From positions 17,831-81,830 of the forward strand of contig CALUIV010000011.1 in NCBI GenBank assembly GCA_944320775.1: a stretch of 64,000 nucleotides of DNA. The letters are read 5' to 3'. Position numbers and translations under genes: made by a program. Below are positions 27,128 to 36,779 of the stretch, in pieces. Source of the DNA: an uncultured Paraprevotella sp. (GTDB taxonomy: Bacteria; Bacteroidota; Bacteroidia; Bacteroidales; Bacteroidaceae). The notes beneath the pieces are model-generated. The model made no database searches. It was not told where the DNA came from and worked only from the letters and a program-made list of their open reading frames with translations. Each line of letters opens with the position of its first letter. Positions within the stretch are counted from its first letter, which is position 1.

Positions 27128-29035
27128 TTATACGTTCAGACTTTCGATATAGCTTTCCAGTTTTTTATAGAAAGGCGAGCGGCATAATGTGGCCTTGTTA
27201 CCCAGCAGGATCAGTTTCATTCGGGCTCGGGTGATGGCCACATTCATGCGGCGCAGGTCATTCAGAAAACCGATATTTCCTTCCTGATTGGCGCGTACGA
27301 GACTGATGACAATAATGTCACGTTCCTGTCCTTGAAAACCGTCGACGGTGTTGACGGTGATGGCTTGTCGGAACGGTTTGAAATACGGATCTTTTTTTAA
27401 TAATTGCCGGAGCAGGACGACCTGACCTTTGTAGGGTGAGATCAGTCCCAGATCAATGCGTTCGGATAAGATTCTTTCTTTTCCGATTTTCTCAAAATAG
27501 CGGCGGATGGTTTCAATCGTCATTTCTGCTTCTGCACGGTTGCAGCGACTCAGTCCGTCGGTGGTTTCTTCCGGCATGGTGTCGTCGTCCGTTTGCGTGT
27601 CGATCCATTCTATGGGGGTATCCCAATCAAGAATTCCTCTGTATTTGACTTCCGGGGCGCTTTTCAGTTTTCCGCCGTAGAACCATTCGGCCGGGAAACG
27701 CATGATTTCTTCATTCATGCGGTATTGAATTTCAAGCAGATGGACGGTCGCCGGTTTGTTTTCTGCGATGGCCTGCATCAGGGTGCGGTCCAGTCCGCCT
27801 CGTTTGGCTTCGAACGATTTGATGGTGGGGGGGAGTTGCTGATGGTCGCCGGCCAGAATGACGCGTCCGGCTTTTTGTATGGCAATCCAGCAGGCGGCTT
27901 CGAGAGCCTGTGCCGCTTCGTCGATAAACAGGGTAGAGAATTTCTTGCCGGTTAATACCCGGTTGGCCGAGCCGGTCAGCGTGGAGGCGACAACGCGCGC
28001 TTCGTTGAAAAGTGCTTCGTTGATGGCAATTTCCAGTTCTGTGGCCCGTTCGCGCAGTCTGGCTATCTTTTGATGGAAGCTGTCGCCCGATGCATGACTT
28101 TTTCGATTGGTATACAGGTCGCGGATGGCTTTCCGGATGGCCCATAATTGGGGATAGGACGGATGACTTTCGAAGCGCCGTTCGTAGGTGAACGAAAGCA
28201 TTTTGTCGTTCACCCGGGCCGGATTACCGATGCGCAGAACCGGTACACCGCGGTCAACCAGTTTTTCGGCAATCCAGTCGACAGCCATATTACTTTGTGC
28301 ACAGACGAGCACCTGACTTTCCCGATGGAGTGTTTCGTAGATAGCCTCTACCAGCGTAGTTGTTTTTCCAGTTCCCGGAGGTCCGTGGACAATTGCTACG
28401 TCTTTGGCGCGCAGCACCAGATTGACGGCGGCTTCCTGGCTCGTGTTCAGCCAGGGAAAGCGTATGGGTTGAAAAGCATAGTTGCCGGCTGGTTGTGTGC
28501 CGTGAAAGATTTCACGCAGTTCGGGCAGTCTGCCGGTTTTGGCCCGAAGTACCCGGTCGAGTGCTTCGAACATCAGTTTGTAGGTTGTTTCGTCCAGATA
28601 AAGCTGCACCCCGAGCCGATAAGCGGATTGAAGGGCGCTCCAGCCTTCCGGACCGGGAAGGGTAATGGTCATTATGTCGCCGTCTACATAGCTTACCTGT
28701 CCTTGGATATTCATATATTTGAGCCGGCCTTCTCCGCCACGACGGATGTTGTCGCCCGAAATTTCTTCCGTGAAGAAACAAACCGGTTTTCCCGGTTCAA
28801 AGTTATGGTCGGTGTCGAGTTGTTCCGTACGCTCCACTTCAATGGTAAACTGGTTGAGCGAATTGTAGTAGCTTTTGCGTACGCGTAAAGGAAACCAGCA
28901 GACTCCCTGACGGATTTTCCGGTTGATGCCTGTCGTTTCGGTCTGCTTTTCGAAAAGCCGTTTCTCCTCTTCGTATTCCAATTCGAGCAGTTGTCGCTGT
29001 TTTTGTAGGGTGAGTATGCTGGATCCTGTTGCCAT
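27128..29035 (-). CDS. SF1 DNA/RNA helicase, Upf1/IGHMBP2 type
   Basis: AAA_11/AAA_12 helicase of 635 aa. Motif order: Walker A GPPGTGKTTT (about 220), Walker B FIDEAAQALEA, motif III GDHQQLPPT, motif IV QYRMNEEIMRFP, motif V VDGFQGQERDIIVISLVR and motif VI RRMNVAITRARMKLILLG. The N-terminal ~200 residues include a beta-rich 1B-like segment, as in eukaryotic IGHMBP2. Such proteins unwind DNA or RNA 5'-3'. No nuclease domain is attached, so this looks like a stand-alone housekeeping helicase. Confidence 0.9.
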   Translation of the reverse strand: MATGSSILTLQKQRQLLELEYEEEKRLFEKQTETTGINRKIRQGVCWFPLRVRKSYYNSLNQFTIEVERTEQLDTDHNFEPGKPVCFFTEEISGDNIRRGGEGRLKYMNIQGQVSYVDGDIMTITLPGPEGWSALQSAYRLGVQLYLDETTYKLMFEALDRVLRAKTGRLPELREIFHGTQPAGNYAFQPIRFPWLNTSQEAAVNLVLRAKDVAIVHGPPGTGKTTTLVEAIYETLHRESQVLVCAQSNMAVDWIAEKLVDRGVPVLRIGNPARVNDKMLSFTYERRFESHPSYPQLWAIRKAIRDLYTNRKSHASGDSFHQKIARLRERATELEIAINEALFNEARVVASTLTGSANRVLTGKKFSTLFIDEAAQALEAACWIAIQKAGRVILAGDHQQLPPTIKSFEAKRGGLDRTLMQAIAENKPATVHLLEIQYRMNEEIMRFPAEWFYGGKLKSAPEVKYRGILDWDTPIEWIDTQTDDDTMPEETTDGLSRCNRAEAEMTIETIRRYFEKIGKERILSERIDLGLISPYKGQVVLLRQLLKKDPYFKPFRQAITVNTVDGFQGQERDIIVISLVRANQEGNIGFLNDLRRMNVAITRARMKLILLGNKATLCRSPFYKKLESYIESLNV

Positions 29036-29150
29036 GATTTATGCTTCTTTGAATTTCTTTGATTTTGAGATAATTACTTCCCTTGTTTTTTTAGGCCTTT
29101 GTTCAGGCTTATCTTGTTTTTTTATTTCTACGACTTATTTGAATTTTTAA

Positions 29151-30083
29151 TTATCGCGTTTTAACCTGATTTTCTTTTTTCATTTGCGCCCGGCTTTTGC
29201 TTTGGGTCACCAGCCAGACTCCTCCGAAGACCAGAGCCACGGCAAGCCCCTGTTGCCAACCGAAAACGCCCAGTCCGACAGCAACACTGACCAGACAAGC
29301 CACAATGGGCTGTACGTAGTTATACATGCTGACCACTGTCGGGCGTAAAGTCTTCTGTCCGTACATCATCAGGATATAGGCCAGGAATGTGGCCCCGACG
29401 ACGACAAATGCCGTTTCGAGCCAGGTGGTCAGTCCGATTTCTGTCCAGGGCAAAGCATTCAGTTCCGTATAGCTGAACGGCAGAATGACGATGGCTGCAT
29501 ACGTAAACATCCATTTCATGCAGGTAATGACATGATACTGGCTGACGAAATTCTTGAAAATAGTCAGATAAACGGCAAAGCTGCATTGGGCAAACAGACA
29601 GAGCAGGTCACCGGTCAGATTGCCGGATTTGTTTCCTGCGGCACCGGTACTTCCCAATATAAGCAACAGAGCACCGATGGCTCCCAGAAAAATACCCAAT
29701 ACCTTTTTATTGGTCACCGGTTCTTTCAGGAACAGGGCTGCCAGAATCATGGTCACGATCGGCATGGTCGTTGTCACAATACTGGCATTGACCGGCGAAG
29801 TGAGCGACAGTCCGATGGTAAAGCAGCACTGGTTGAACACAATGGCCAGCATGGCTGCAAAAAAGAAACGGAGCAGATGGGCTGGAGGGACTTCTTTCTT
29901 TTCCCGGACAAAGAGTGAGGCGATCCAGAAACAAATGGCTGCTCCGACAGCCCGGAACGTTACCATACTCAAACCACTGATACCATGAGCCATGGCATCT
30001 TTTCCCATGGGCGACATCAGTCCCCAGCAGGCACAGGCCACAAACATGCTGGCATGTCCCCAAATGTTTTTGTCTTGTTTCAT
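29151..30083 (-). CDS. DMT superfamily (EamA) transporter
   Basis: Ten-TM drug/metabolite-type transporter, about 310 aa, made of two EamA repeats (HASMFVACACWGLMSPMGKDAM... and LTGDLLCLFAQCSFAVYL...). Substrate unknown. The frame extends to an ATG at 30122, but a minus-strand -7 box TACCTTTG at 30120-30127 would start RNA near 30113. ATG 30083 (MKQDKNIWGH) or 30098 is therefore the real start. Confidence 0.85.
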   Translation of the reverse strand: MKQDKNIWGHASMFVACACWGLMSPMGKDAMAHGISGLSMVTFRAVGAAICFWIASLFVREKKEVPPAHLLRFFFAAMLAIVFNQCCFTIGLSLTSPVNASIVTTTMPIVTMILAALFLKEPVTNKKVLGIFLGAIGALLLILGSTGAAGNKSGNLTGDLLCLFAQCSFAVYLTIFKNFVSQYHVITCMKWMFTYAAIVILPFSYTELNALPWTEIGLTTWLETAFVVVGATFLAYILMMYGQKTLRPTVVSMYNYVQPIVACLVSVAVGLGVFGWQQGLAVALVFGGVWLVTQSKSRAQMKKENQVKTR

Positions 30084-30119
30084 AGGTTGTGAATGCATTC
30101 TGTGATTGTTTAAATCATG

Positions 30120-30127
30120 CAAAGGTA
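30120..30127 (-). promoter_or_regulatory. -7 box of the EamA transporter gene
   Basis: Minus-strand TACCTTTG, consensus TAnnTTTG. No matching -33 at the usual spacing. Confidence 0.45.
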
Positions 30128-30183
30128 CAGCTTTTCAGGCAAAAAGTTTTGGATTTATCATTGTTTTATTGCTGCTTTCCGAT

Positions 30184-30191
30184 TATCTTTG
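30184..30191 (+). promoter_or_regulatory. -7 box of the ATPase-DUF4435 operon
   Basis: TATCTTTG, 26 bp before the ATG. ATTG at 30160-30163 is a near match to the -33 TTTG at 20 bp spacing. Confidence 0.6.
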
Positions 30192-30217
30192 TTGGCATAC
30201 CTTTATAGAAGAATGAT

Positions 30218-31042
30218 ATGGAAAAGCAAGGTGAATATATTCGTCGCGTAGAGATTGACTCTTTGTGGAGCGGACGCCATCATGTGATTTGGAATTTGCA
30301 GCCCGATGTGAACATTCTGAGTGGCGTGAATGGCGTGGGCAAGAGTACGATTCTGAACAAAGTAGTCCGTTATCTGGTGCAGCAAGCCAGCGGTTGTCTG
30401 AGTCGTGACATGCCAGGAGTCAAGATTACGTTTCATCCGAAAGATGCCGAAAGCGTGCGGTTTGACGTAATCCGAAGTTTCGACCGGCCTTTGATTCAAG
30501 GCGGTTTGTTGGAGAAACTTACGGATACCCGTGTGGCAACGGAGCTCGACTGGCAGCTCTATCAGCTTCAGCGCCGTTATCTGGATTATCAGGTCAATAT
30601 CGGTAATCGGATGATCGAGATGTTGACCAGTGGTAATCCCGATGCCCAACGGTTGGCTCAGGAGCAGGCTTTTGCCAAGACTCAGTTTCAGAATATAGTG
30701 GATGAGCTTTTTCAGGAAACGGGTAAGACGATAGATCGGAAAAGTAACGAAATCCTGTTTTTCCAAATGGGTGAAGTGTTGGCTCCTTATCAGTTGTCTT
30801 CAGGAGAAAAACAGATTCTGGTGATCCTGCTGACGGTGTTGGTCGAGGATAAACAGCCTTACGTATTGTTCATGGACGAGCCGGAAATCAGTCTGCATGT
30901 GGAATGGCAACAGAAACTGATCGACCTGATCCGTCAGATCAATCCGAAAGTCCAGATTATTTTGACGACGCATTCACCGGCGGTTATTATGAACGGTTGG
31001 ATGGATGCCGTGACGGAAGTTTCCGACATTACGAAAGAATAA
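30218..31042 (+). CDS. ABC-type AAA ATPase, partner of DUF4435 protein
   Basis: Compact SMC/OLD-like ATPase of 274 aa. Walker A is GVNGVGKST (residues 36-44), the ABC signature is QLSSGEKQILVILL, Walker B is YVLFMDEPEISLH and the H-loop is ILTTHSPAVI. Only about 120 residues separate Walker A from the signature, so there is no long coiled coil. It is followed by a DUF4435 gene whose start lies 35 bp after this stop. The pairing of an ABC ATPase with a DUF4435 protein is the architecture of PARIS (AriA-AriB) and related OLD-type defence. It may also be a conserved Bacteroidales pair with another role. Confidence 0.85.
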   Translation: MEKQGEYIRRVEIDSLWSGRHHVIWNLQPDVNILSGVNGVGKSTILNKVVRYLVQQASGCLSRDMPGVKITFHPKDAESVRFDVIRSFDRPLIQGGLLEKLTDTRVATELDWQLYQLQRRYLDYQVNIGNRMIEMLTSGNPDAQRLAQEQAFAKTQFQNIVDELFQETGKTIDRKSNEILFFQMGEVLAPYQLSSGEKQILVILLTVLVEDKQPYVLFMDEPEISLHVEWQQKLIDLIRQINPKVQIILTTHSPAVIMNGWMDAVTEVSDITKE

Positions 31043-31077
31043 ACAACTGTCCCCTGTGGATTAAACCGATTCTGATT

Positions 31078-32142
31078 ATGGCAAAGCGATTGTCCGAGCA
31101 TTTGAATTCCCTTTATGTGGGAGCTGCTAATAAAATGCGTCCGAAAAAGACGCGTCGTCGGATTGTGGCTTATGTGGAAGGGTATGATGATGTGTCCTTC
31201 TGGCGGTCTGTGCTGGATGAGTTTGAGGACGAAGAGCATTATTTTGAAGTAATGCTGCCTTCGCGCACATCGCTGGGTAAGGGCAAGAAACTTGTCCTGA
31301 CCAATCAGTTGGGCGAGCAGTTGGGCGAGAATATGATTGCGTGTGTCGATGCCGATTATGATTATTTGTTGCAGAATGCCAATTATACTTCCCGGTTTAT
31401 CAACCGTAGTCCTTACGTGTTTCACACCTATGTCTATGCCATAGAGAATTATCAGTGCTATGCACCCAGTCTGCACAGTGTTTGCGTCATGGCGACGCTG
31501 AACGACCATCAGTTGGTCGATCTGGAAGGCTTTATGCGCAAGTATTCCATCATTATCTGGCCCTTGTTTGTCTGGTCAATCTGGGCTTACCGGAATAATT
31601 GTTATCGGGAATTTACGATGACGGATTTCGGCAATATCATTTCCTTTGGTGAGATTAATGTTTATCATCCCGAGAATACGCTGGAGGCCGTACGCCGCAG
31701 GGTAAACCGGAAAATGGCTGCCTTGCAGCATCATTTCCCGGAGGCAAAACGGAGTTACGAACCCCTGAAAAAGGAATTGCTCCGTTTGGGAGTAACGCCC
31801 GAAACTACTTACCTTTATATTCAGGGACACACACTTTTTGATAATGTCATATCTCCTTTGCTGGTTCCAGTCTGTACACTGCTCCGTAAGGAACGCGAGC
31901 GCGAAATCCATCGGTTGGCAGAACACGAAGTGCAGATGCAGAATGAATTGTCGTCTTATCAGCACAGTCAGAATCCGGTAGAGGCGATGTTGCGAAAGAA
32001 CCAGAATTTCAAAACGGCCCCTCCTTATCAGCTTTTACGCAGAGATCTGTCGCGGCTTATGGAGCGGATTCGAAGGTCTGAAGAAGAGAAAATTCAGACG
32101 GCCGACGCACAACAGCCGGAAGAAATACAGAATCAGGACTGA
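31078..32142 (+). CDS. DUF4435 (TOPRIM-like) protein, partner of ATPase
   Basis: A 354-aa protein. The N-terminal half fits DUF4435 with a TOPRIM-type acidic site: Glu34 in RIVAYVEGYDDVSFW and Asp91/Asp93 in CVDADYDYLL. A middle region carries FHTYVYAIENYQCY, also typical of the family. The C-terminus (about 270-354) is charged and helical, probably coiled coil. The frame is open back to 30904 inside the ATPase gene, but ATG 31078 is the sensible start. In PARIS the DUF4435 subunit is a nuclease released by the ATPase. The catalytic residues are all present here, so nuclease activity is plausible but unproven. Confidence 0.82.
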   Translation: MAKRLSEHLNSLYVGAANKMRPKKTRRRIVAYVEGYDDVSFWRSVLDEFEDEEHYFEVMLPSRTSLGKGKKLVLTNQLGEQLGENMIACVDADYDYLLQNANYTSRFINRSPYVFHTYVYAIENYQCYAPSLHSVCVMATLNDHQLVDLEGFMRKYSIIIWPLFVWSIWAYRNNCYREFTMTDFGNIISFGEINVYHPENTLEAVRRRVNRKMAALQHHFPEAKRSYEPLKKELLRLGVTPETTYLYIQGHTLFDNVISPLLVPVCTLLRKEREREIHRLAEHEVQMQNELSSYQHSQNPVEAMLRKNQNFKTAPPYQLLRRDLSRLMERIRRSEEEKIQTADAQQPEEIQNQD

Positions 32143-32230
32143 GCCGAAATTTTCTTTGAACAGGGCTTATTTATTGGGGATAAAATTTGTCCGTCAATAG
32201 AAATGAATCTGATTTACAGCAGATAATCAA

Positions 32231-32273
32231 AATGGCTTTATCGGTTCTTTGTATCAGAAGCGATAAAGCCATT
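32231..32273. terminator. Terminator between the DUF4435 gene and trkA
   Basis: AATGGCTTTATCG (32231-32243) pairs perfectly with CGATAAAGCCATT (32261-32273), 17-nt loop, between two convergent genes. The T-run is weak on the plus side. Confidence 0.75.
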
Positions 32274-32314
32274 GTTATATCAGGTTGGTATATTGAAACC
32301 AATACCTGTTGTCG

Positions 32315-33658
32315 TTAATTGAAATATTTTTCGATTTTCTTAATCAGCATACTTTTACAGAATACCACCACGCTGTCTCCAGCCTGAATCATCGTATTTC
32401 CGCTTACGAGCATACCTTCACCTTTACGGACCAGACCACCAATAGTCACTCCGTGAGGCAATCCCAGGTCTTTCACCGGTTTGCGGGTGACTTTGGCATC
32501 TTCTTTGACTACAAATTCTGCTACATCGGCATTGGCCAGTGTGAGGCATTTTACGTTGGCCACATCCGCATCGAGCATCATCTGGTAAATATGACTGGCC
32601 GCAATGGCCTTCTTGTTGATTATCGTACCGATATCCAGTTTCTCGGCCATACCGATATAATCCATGTTTTCAATCAGCGCTACCGTTTTTCTGACACCCA
32701 TTCTTTTTGCCGTCAGGCAGGCCAGAATGTTCACTTCCGTCTGGTTGGTCAGTGCGACAAATGCCTGAGTACGGCTGATATCCTCGTCGGCCAGTAAGGC
32801 TGCATCCCGACCATCTCCTTGAATGACCATAATATTCTTGTCGGCTAAAGACAGGTTCAGACGGTCGCAGGTGGCTTTGTCCTGATCGATGATTTTTACG
32901 TTCATATAGTTCGGTTTGAACAAAGCTGTGTGCAGACTCATCAGGCCACCACCCATGATAATGACATTCTTGACATCTTCATAATGTTCCTTGCCTACAA
33001 TTTTTCGGATATAAGGAATATATTTTTTGGTCGTCATGAAATAAACCAGATCGCCCAGCATCAATTTGTTGTCTCCGTTGGGGATGATGGTTTCTTCGCC
33101 TCGTTTGATGGCTACTACGTGATAGTTTGATCCCGGACAGCATAAGTCTTTTAAGGGAATGTTTAGAATTTCAGCTGTATCCCGTAGTTTTATACCCAAC
33201 ATGATGAGTGCTCCGTTGTGCACTTCCCACCATTGTCGTACCCAGCTTCTTTTCAGGGCATCAACAATTTCATGGGCTGCCAGCAATTCCGGAAAAACCA
33301 TGGAATTGATACCCATACGCTTGAAAAAATCCCGATGCTCCGGTTGCAGATATTCATCGTTGTCGATGCGGGCTACTGTTTTCTTGGCTCCCATGGCACT
33401 GGCCAGCATACAACAGGTCATGTTTTTGTTCTCGTCCGGAGTTACGGCGATAAAAAGATCTGCTTCTGCCGTACCTGCTTCTTTAAGACCGCTTATGGAA
33501 GTCGGAGAAACATTGAGCGTCATCAGGTCAAAATTTCCGGAAATATTGGAGAGTTTTTGCTCACTTTCGTCAATCAGTACGATGTCTTGATTCTCTTTGG
33601 AGAGCAGTTCTGCAAGGTGAGTGCCGACAGCGCCTGCTCCCGCAATGATAATTTTCAT
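32315..33658 (-). CDS. trkA: TrkA, K+ uptake NAD-binding regulatory subunit
   Basis: Cytoplasmic ring-forming regulator of Trk potassium channels, 447 aa, with two RCK-N/RCK-C units. The first Rossmann motif is MKIIIAGAGAVGTHLAELL with the acidic strand end IVLIDE. The second (about residue 230) is degenerate, VIIMGGGLMSLHTA. RCK-C domains lie at about 140-220 and 365-447. It is 21 bp downstream of dxs. No trkH channel gene lies next to it, although trkH often does in relatives, so the membrane partner must be elsewhere. Confidence 0.92.
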   Translation of the reverse strand: MKIIIAGAGAVGTHLAELLSKENQDIVLIDESEQKLSNISGNFDLMTLNVSPTSISGLKEAGTAEADLFIAVTPDENKNMTCCMLASAMGAKKTVARIDNDEYLQPEHRDFFKRMGINSMVFPELLAAHEIVDALKRSWVRQWWEVHNGALIMLGIKLRDTAEILNIPLKDLCCPGSNYHVVAIKRGEETIIPNGDNKLMLGDLVYFMTTKKYIPYIRKIVGKEHYEDVKNVIIMGGGLMSLHTALFKPNYMNVKIIDQDKATCDRLNLSLADKNIMVIQGDGRDAALLADEDISRTQAFVALTNQTEVNILACLTAKRMGVRKTVALIENMDYIGMAEKLDIGTIINKKAIAASHIYQMMLDADVANVKCLTLANADVAEFVVKEDAKVTRKPVKDLGLPHGVTIGGLVRKGEGMLVSGNTMIQAGDSVVVFCKSMLIKKIEKYFN

Positions 33659-33679
33659 ATAGTCAGTAATTGGTTGATA

Positions 33680-35611
33680 CTAATTTGTTCCTATGCCGCA
33701 GCAGGCATTTATTGTCGCAACGATATGTTCCTCATCAATACCGCACAGTTGATATAATTCCTTGACGGTTCCGTGTTCGACGAAGCTGTCCGGCAATCCC
33801 ATACGTACAATCTGAGGTTTGAACCCATGTTCGTTCATGTATTCGACTACAGCCGATCCCAGTCCGCCCGTCAGAACTCCGTCTTCGATGGTAATGATCC
33901 GGTCGAATTCACTTCCGATTTCCTGCAGCAGTGTGGTGTCGATTGGTTTCAGAAAACGCATGTCGTAATGAGCAATGCTGATTTCTTTCTTTTGTTCTTT
34001 GGCTTTTTTTTCGGCACGGATAATGGCTGTTTCGGCATCATAGCCGATAGGGCCGATTGTCAGTATCGCCAGGTCGTGTCCGGCTTTCAGCTTTCTGCCG
34101 GTTCCGACTGGTATTTCCTGCATGGGGCATTTCCAGTCAACAAGTTTGCCTCTGCCGCGTGGGTAACGGATAACGAACGGTCCTTTGTCCGGCAATTGTG
34201 CTGTATACATCAGGTGGCGCAGTTCGTGTTCGTTCATCGGAGAGGCAATGGTCAGATTTGGTATCGGCCGCAGGTAGGCCAAGTCGAAGGCACCATGGTG
34301 CGTCGCACCGTCCTCACCGACCAGTCCGGCCCGGTCCAGACAGAGCACAACGTTCAGTTTCTGAATGGCTACATCGTGGATGATGTTATCATAGGCCCGC
34401 TGGGCAAACGACGAATAGATGTTGCAGAACGGCAGCATGCCGTCTTTGGCCAGTCCGCCCGAGAAGGTTACGGCATGGCCCTCGGCAATACCGACATCGA
34501 AGGCACGTTCGGGCATTTCCTGCATCATGATGTTCAGGGAACAGCCCGTAGGCATGGCGGGTGTGATTCCGATGATTTTATCGTTCTTGCGGGCCAGTTC
34601 CACTATTGTATGTCCGAATACATCCTGAAAGCGTGGAGGCAATCCGTTGGTGTCGCTTTTCAGTCGTTCGCCGGTTTCCTTGTCGAATTTTCCCGGGGCA
34701 TGCCATTCGGTGGCCGATTCTTCGGCCGGTTTAAATCCTTTGCCCTTTATGGTGTGCAGATGGAGCAGCTTGGGCCCCTTCATGTTCTTGATGCTTTGCA
34801 GCACTTCTACCAGCTCGATGACATTATGTCCGTCCCGCGGACCGAAATAGCGAATATTCATGCCTTCGAAAATATTTTGCTGGTTGCTGATCAGCGACTT
34901 GATGGAATTGTTGAATCGGATGATGCTTTTCTTGCGGTCATCGTCCAGCCATCCCCAGCTGTTGAGCTTTTGAGATACTTTAAAGCGCATCCGGTTATAC
35001 CAGGGACTGGTGTGCAATTGCAGCAGATAATGCTTCATGCCACCGACACTCCGGTCGATGCTCATGTTGTTGTCGTTCAGAATAATGAGCAGATCGTTTG
35101 GGGTGGATGAGGCATTGTTCAGTCCTTCGAACGCCAGTCCACCGCTCATGGAACCGTCTCCGATCACTGCAATGACGTTACGGTCGGTTTCCCCTTTCAG
35201 TTTGGATGCGACCGACATACCCAGTGCGGCCGAAATAGAATTCGAGGCATGGCCGCAAGTAAACGTATCGTATTCGCTTTCGCTGGGTGAGGGAAACGGA
35301 CGGATTCCGTGAAGTTTTCGGTTGGTCGAAAATGCTTCCCGACGTCCGGTCAGTATTTTATGTCCATAGGCCTGATGCCCCACATCCCAGACGATGCGGT
35401 CGTAGGGCGTGTTAAATACATAATGCAGGGCTACCGTAAGTTCTACAACACCTAAGCTCGAGGCGAAATGCCCCGGGTTGTCGGCCAGCTCATCAATGAT
35501 GTCCTGACGCAATTCCTGGCAAACTTCAGGTAGTTTTTCGACAGGAAGTTTGCGCAAATCAGCCGGATAATTAATTCCGGACAATAGCTTATATGTTTTT
35601 TCTTTACTCAT
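33680..35611 (-). CDS. dxs: 1-deoxy-D-xylulose-5-phosphate synthase
   Basis: First enzyme of the MEP isoprenoid pathway, joining pyruvate and glyceraldehyde 3-phosphate with thiamine diphosphate (643 aa). Seen: [36 protein letters not shown], the ThDP motif [20 protein letters not shown], and the transketolase middle domain with [20 protein letters not shown]. The frame extends to 35632, but a minus-strand -7 box TAAATTTG at 35630-35637 makes the ATG at 35611 ([10 protein letters not shown]) the real start. It supplies precursors for the polyprenyl synthetase at the window start. Confidence 0.95.
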   Translation of the reverse strand: MSKEKTYKLLSGINYPADLRKLPVEKLPEVCQELRQDIIDELADNPGHFASSLGVVELTVALHYVFNTPYDRIVWDVGHQAYGHKILTGRREAFSTNRKLHGIRPFPSPSESEYDTFTCGHASNSISAALGMSVASKLKGETDRNVIAVIGDGSMSGGLAFEGLNNASSTPNDLLIILNDNNMSIDRSVGGMKHYLLQLHTSPWYNRMRFKVSQKLNSWGWLDDDRKKSIIRFNNSIKSLISNQQNIFEGMNIRYFGPRDGHNVIELVEVLQSIKNMKGPKLLHLHTIKGKGFKPAEESATEWHAPGKFDKETGERLKSDTNGLPPRFQDVFGHTIVELARKNDKIIGITPAMPTGCSLNIMMQEMPERAFDVGIAEGHAVTFSGGLAKDGMLPFCNIYSSFAQRAYDNIIHDVAIQKLNVVLCLDRAGLVGEDGATHHGAFDLAYLRPIPNLTIASPMNEHELRHLMYTAQLPDKGPFVIRYPRGRGKLVDWKCPMQEIPVGTGRKLKAGHDLAILTIGPIGYDAETAIIRAEKKAKEQKKEISIAHYDMRFLKPIDTTLLQEIGSEFDRIITIEDGVLTGGLGSAVVEYMNEHGFKPQIVRMGLPDSFVEHGTVKELYQLCGIDEEHIVATINACCGIGTN

Positions 35612-35629
35612 TACGGATATTAATTGATG

Positions 35630-35637
35630 CAAATTTA
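35630..35637 (-). promoter_or_regulatory. -7 box of dxs
   Basis: Minus-strand TAAATTTG, consensus TAnnTTTG, 18 bp before the ATG at 35611. Confidence 0.5.
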
Positions 35638-35659
35638 GAATAATTTCGTATAAGATATC

Positions 35660-35667
35660 TATTTTTG
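35660..35667 (+). promoter_or_regulatory. -7 box of the GSCFA gene
   Basis: TATTTTTG, 36 bp before the ATG at 35704. It is divergent to the dxs promoter, the two -7 boxes being 22 bp apart. Confidence 0.55.
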
Positions 35668-35703
35668 CACTAGATTTTTCAAACTATATGTATTTGTCTT
35701 GTT

Positions 35704-36753
35704 ATGGAATTCCGTGTTCATGTAGCTCTGCCGCAAACGGATAAAAAGATCCTTCCGGCCGACTCTTTCCTTTTTGTCGGCTCTTGTTTTGCCGAGCATA
35801 TCGGTGCATGTATGTCCGATTCGGGTTTGGATTGTTTGGTCAATCCTTTTGGAGTCTTGTATAATCCGGCCAGTATCCGGAATTGTCTTTTGCTGGCAGC
35901 TGAATTGTCCGATGCTTTGCCTGGCAGTGCCGGTGAATGTTCCGCTTGTACCGATAGAGAGCAAGATTATTCCGGGCGTCTGTTTTTTGAGTCGGGCGGA
36001 ATGTGGCATTCCTGGTGGAATGATTCCGGTTTTTCCAGAACAAACCGTACGGACTGTATTGCTTTTTTTGAGCAGCAGTATCGTTTGACCGGAGCGCGTT
36101 TGAAAACGGCTTCACGTATTTTTATTACTTTGGGTACCAATCACTGTTATCTCCTTTCCGATGGTATGGTGGTGGGAAACTGTCATAAACAGCCTGCCCG
36201 TCTTTTTGACGAGTGCGTACTTTCTTTGGAGGAAACAACCGGCATTTTGCGTCAGATTGTTTTGGTTTGCCGGAAGCTCAATCCTCAGTTACAGCTTGTT
36301 TTCACGGTCAGTCCGTATCGTTATGCCAAATACGGTTTTCATGAAAGCCAGTTGGGCAAGGCCGTGCTGTTGCTGGCTGTAGACGAAATATGCCGTGCCT
36401 ATGCCGACTGCTGTTCCTATTTTCCGGCTTATGAACTCCTGTTGGACGAATTGCGGGATTACCGTTTTTACAAAGAAGACATGCTGCATCCGTCAGATCA
36501 GGCCGTGTCGTATATCTGGGAATGTTTCCAGCAAAGTTATTTTGCGGATGAAACGTCACAATATACAGCGGAATGGAGCGCCTTGAAAAAGGCTTTGGCC
36601 CATCGGCCCTTGCATCCCGAGTCGGAAGCTTATCATCAGTTTTTGTGTAAAACTATGTTAAAGATTGATACCTTGCAAAAAAAATATCCGAACTTAGCAA
36701 TAGAAAAGGAACGTGCCCGTCTGGCGGCACTTCTGGAACAATATTCCGTTTAA
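35704..36753 (+). CDS. GSCFA domain-containing protein
   Basis: A 349-aa protein of the GSCFA family, named for the motif seen here at residues 26-30 in LFVGSCFAEHIG. The fold is of the SGNH/GDSL hydrolase type: the Ser is in GSCF, ITLGTNHCYLL holds the third-block Asn, and DEL..YRFYKEDMLHPSDQA has the late Asp/His pair. Acyl or glycan esterase activity is inferred; the substrate is unknown. It lies 26 bp upstream of the MurF-Alr gene and is probably co-transcribed, which hints at a cell-envelope role. Confidence 0.88.
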   Translation: MEFRVHVALPQTDKKILPADSFLFVGSCFAEHIGACMSDSGLDCLVNPFGVLYNPASIRNCLLLAAELSDALPGSAGECSACTDREQDYSGRLFFESGGMWHSWWNDSGFSRTNRTDCIAFFEQQYRLTGARLKTASRIFITLGTNHCYLLSDGMVVGNCHKQPARLFDECVLSLEETTGILRQIVLVCRKLNPQLQLVFTVSPYRYAKYGFHESQLGKAVLLLAVDEICRAYADCCSYFPAYELLLDELRDYRFYKEDMLHPSDQAVSYIWECFQQSYFADETSQYTAEWSALKKALAHRPLHPESEAYHQFLCKTMLKIDTLQKKYPNLAIEKERARLAALLEQYSV

Positions 36754-36779
36754 GACAAACGATTTAATTACAGGAAGAA

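Noticed and set aside
28148-28888. Plus-strand frame of 246 codons opposite the helicase
   Set aside because: The helicase frame has the complete SF1 motif series. The antisense frame has none and no start signal.
33773-35110. Long plus-strand frame of 445 codons opposite dxs
   Set aside because: dxs is complete with all motifs on the minus strand. The antisense frame has no family signature and arises from codon bias.
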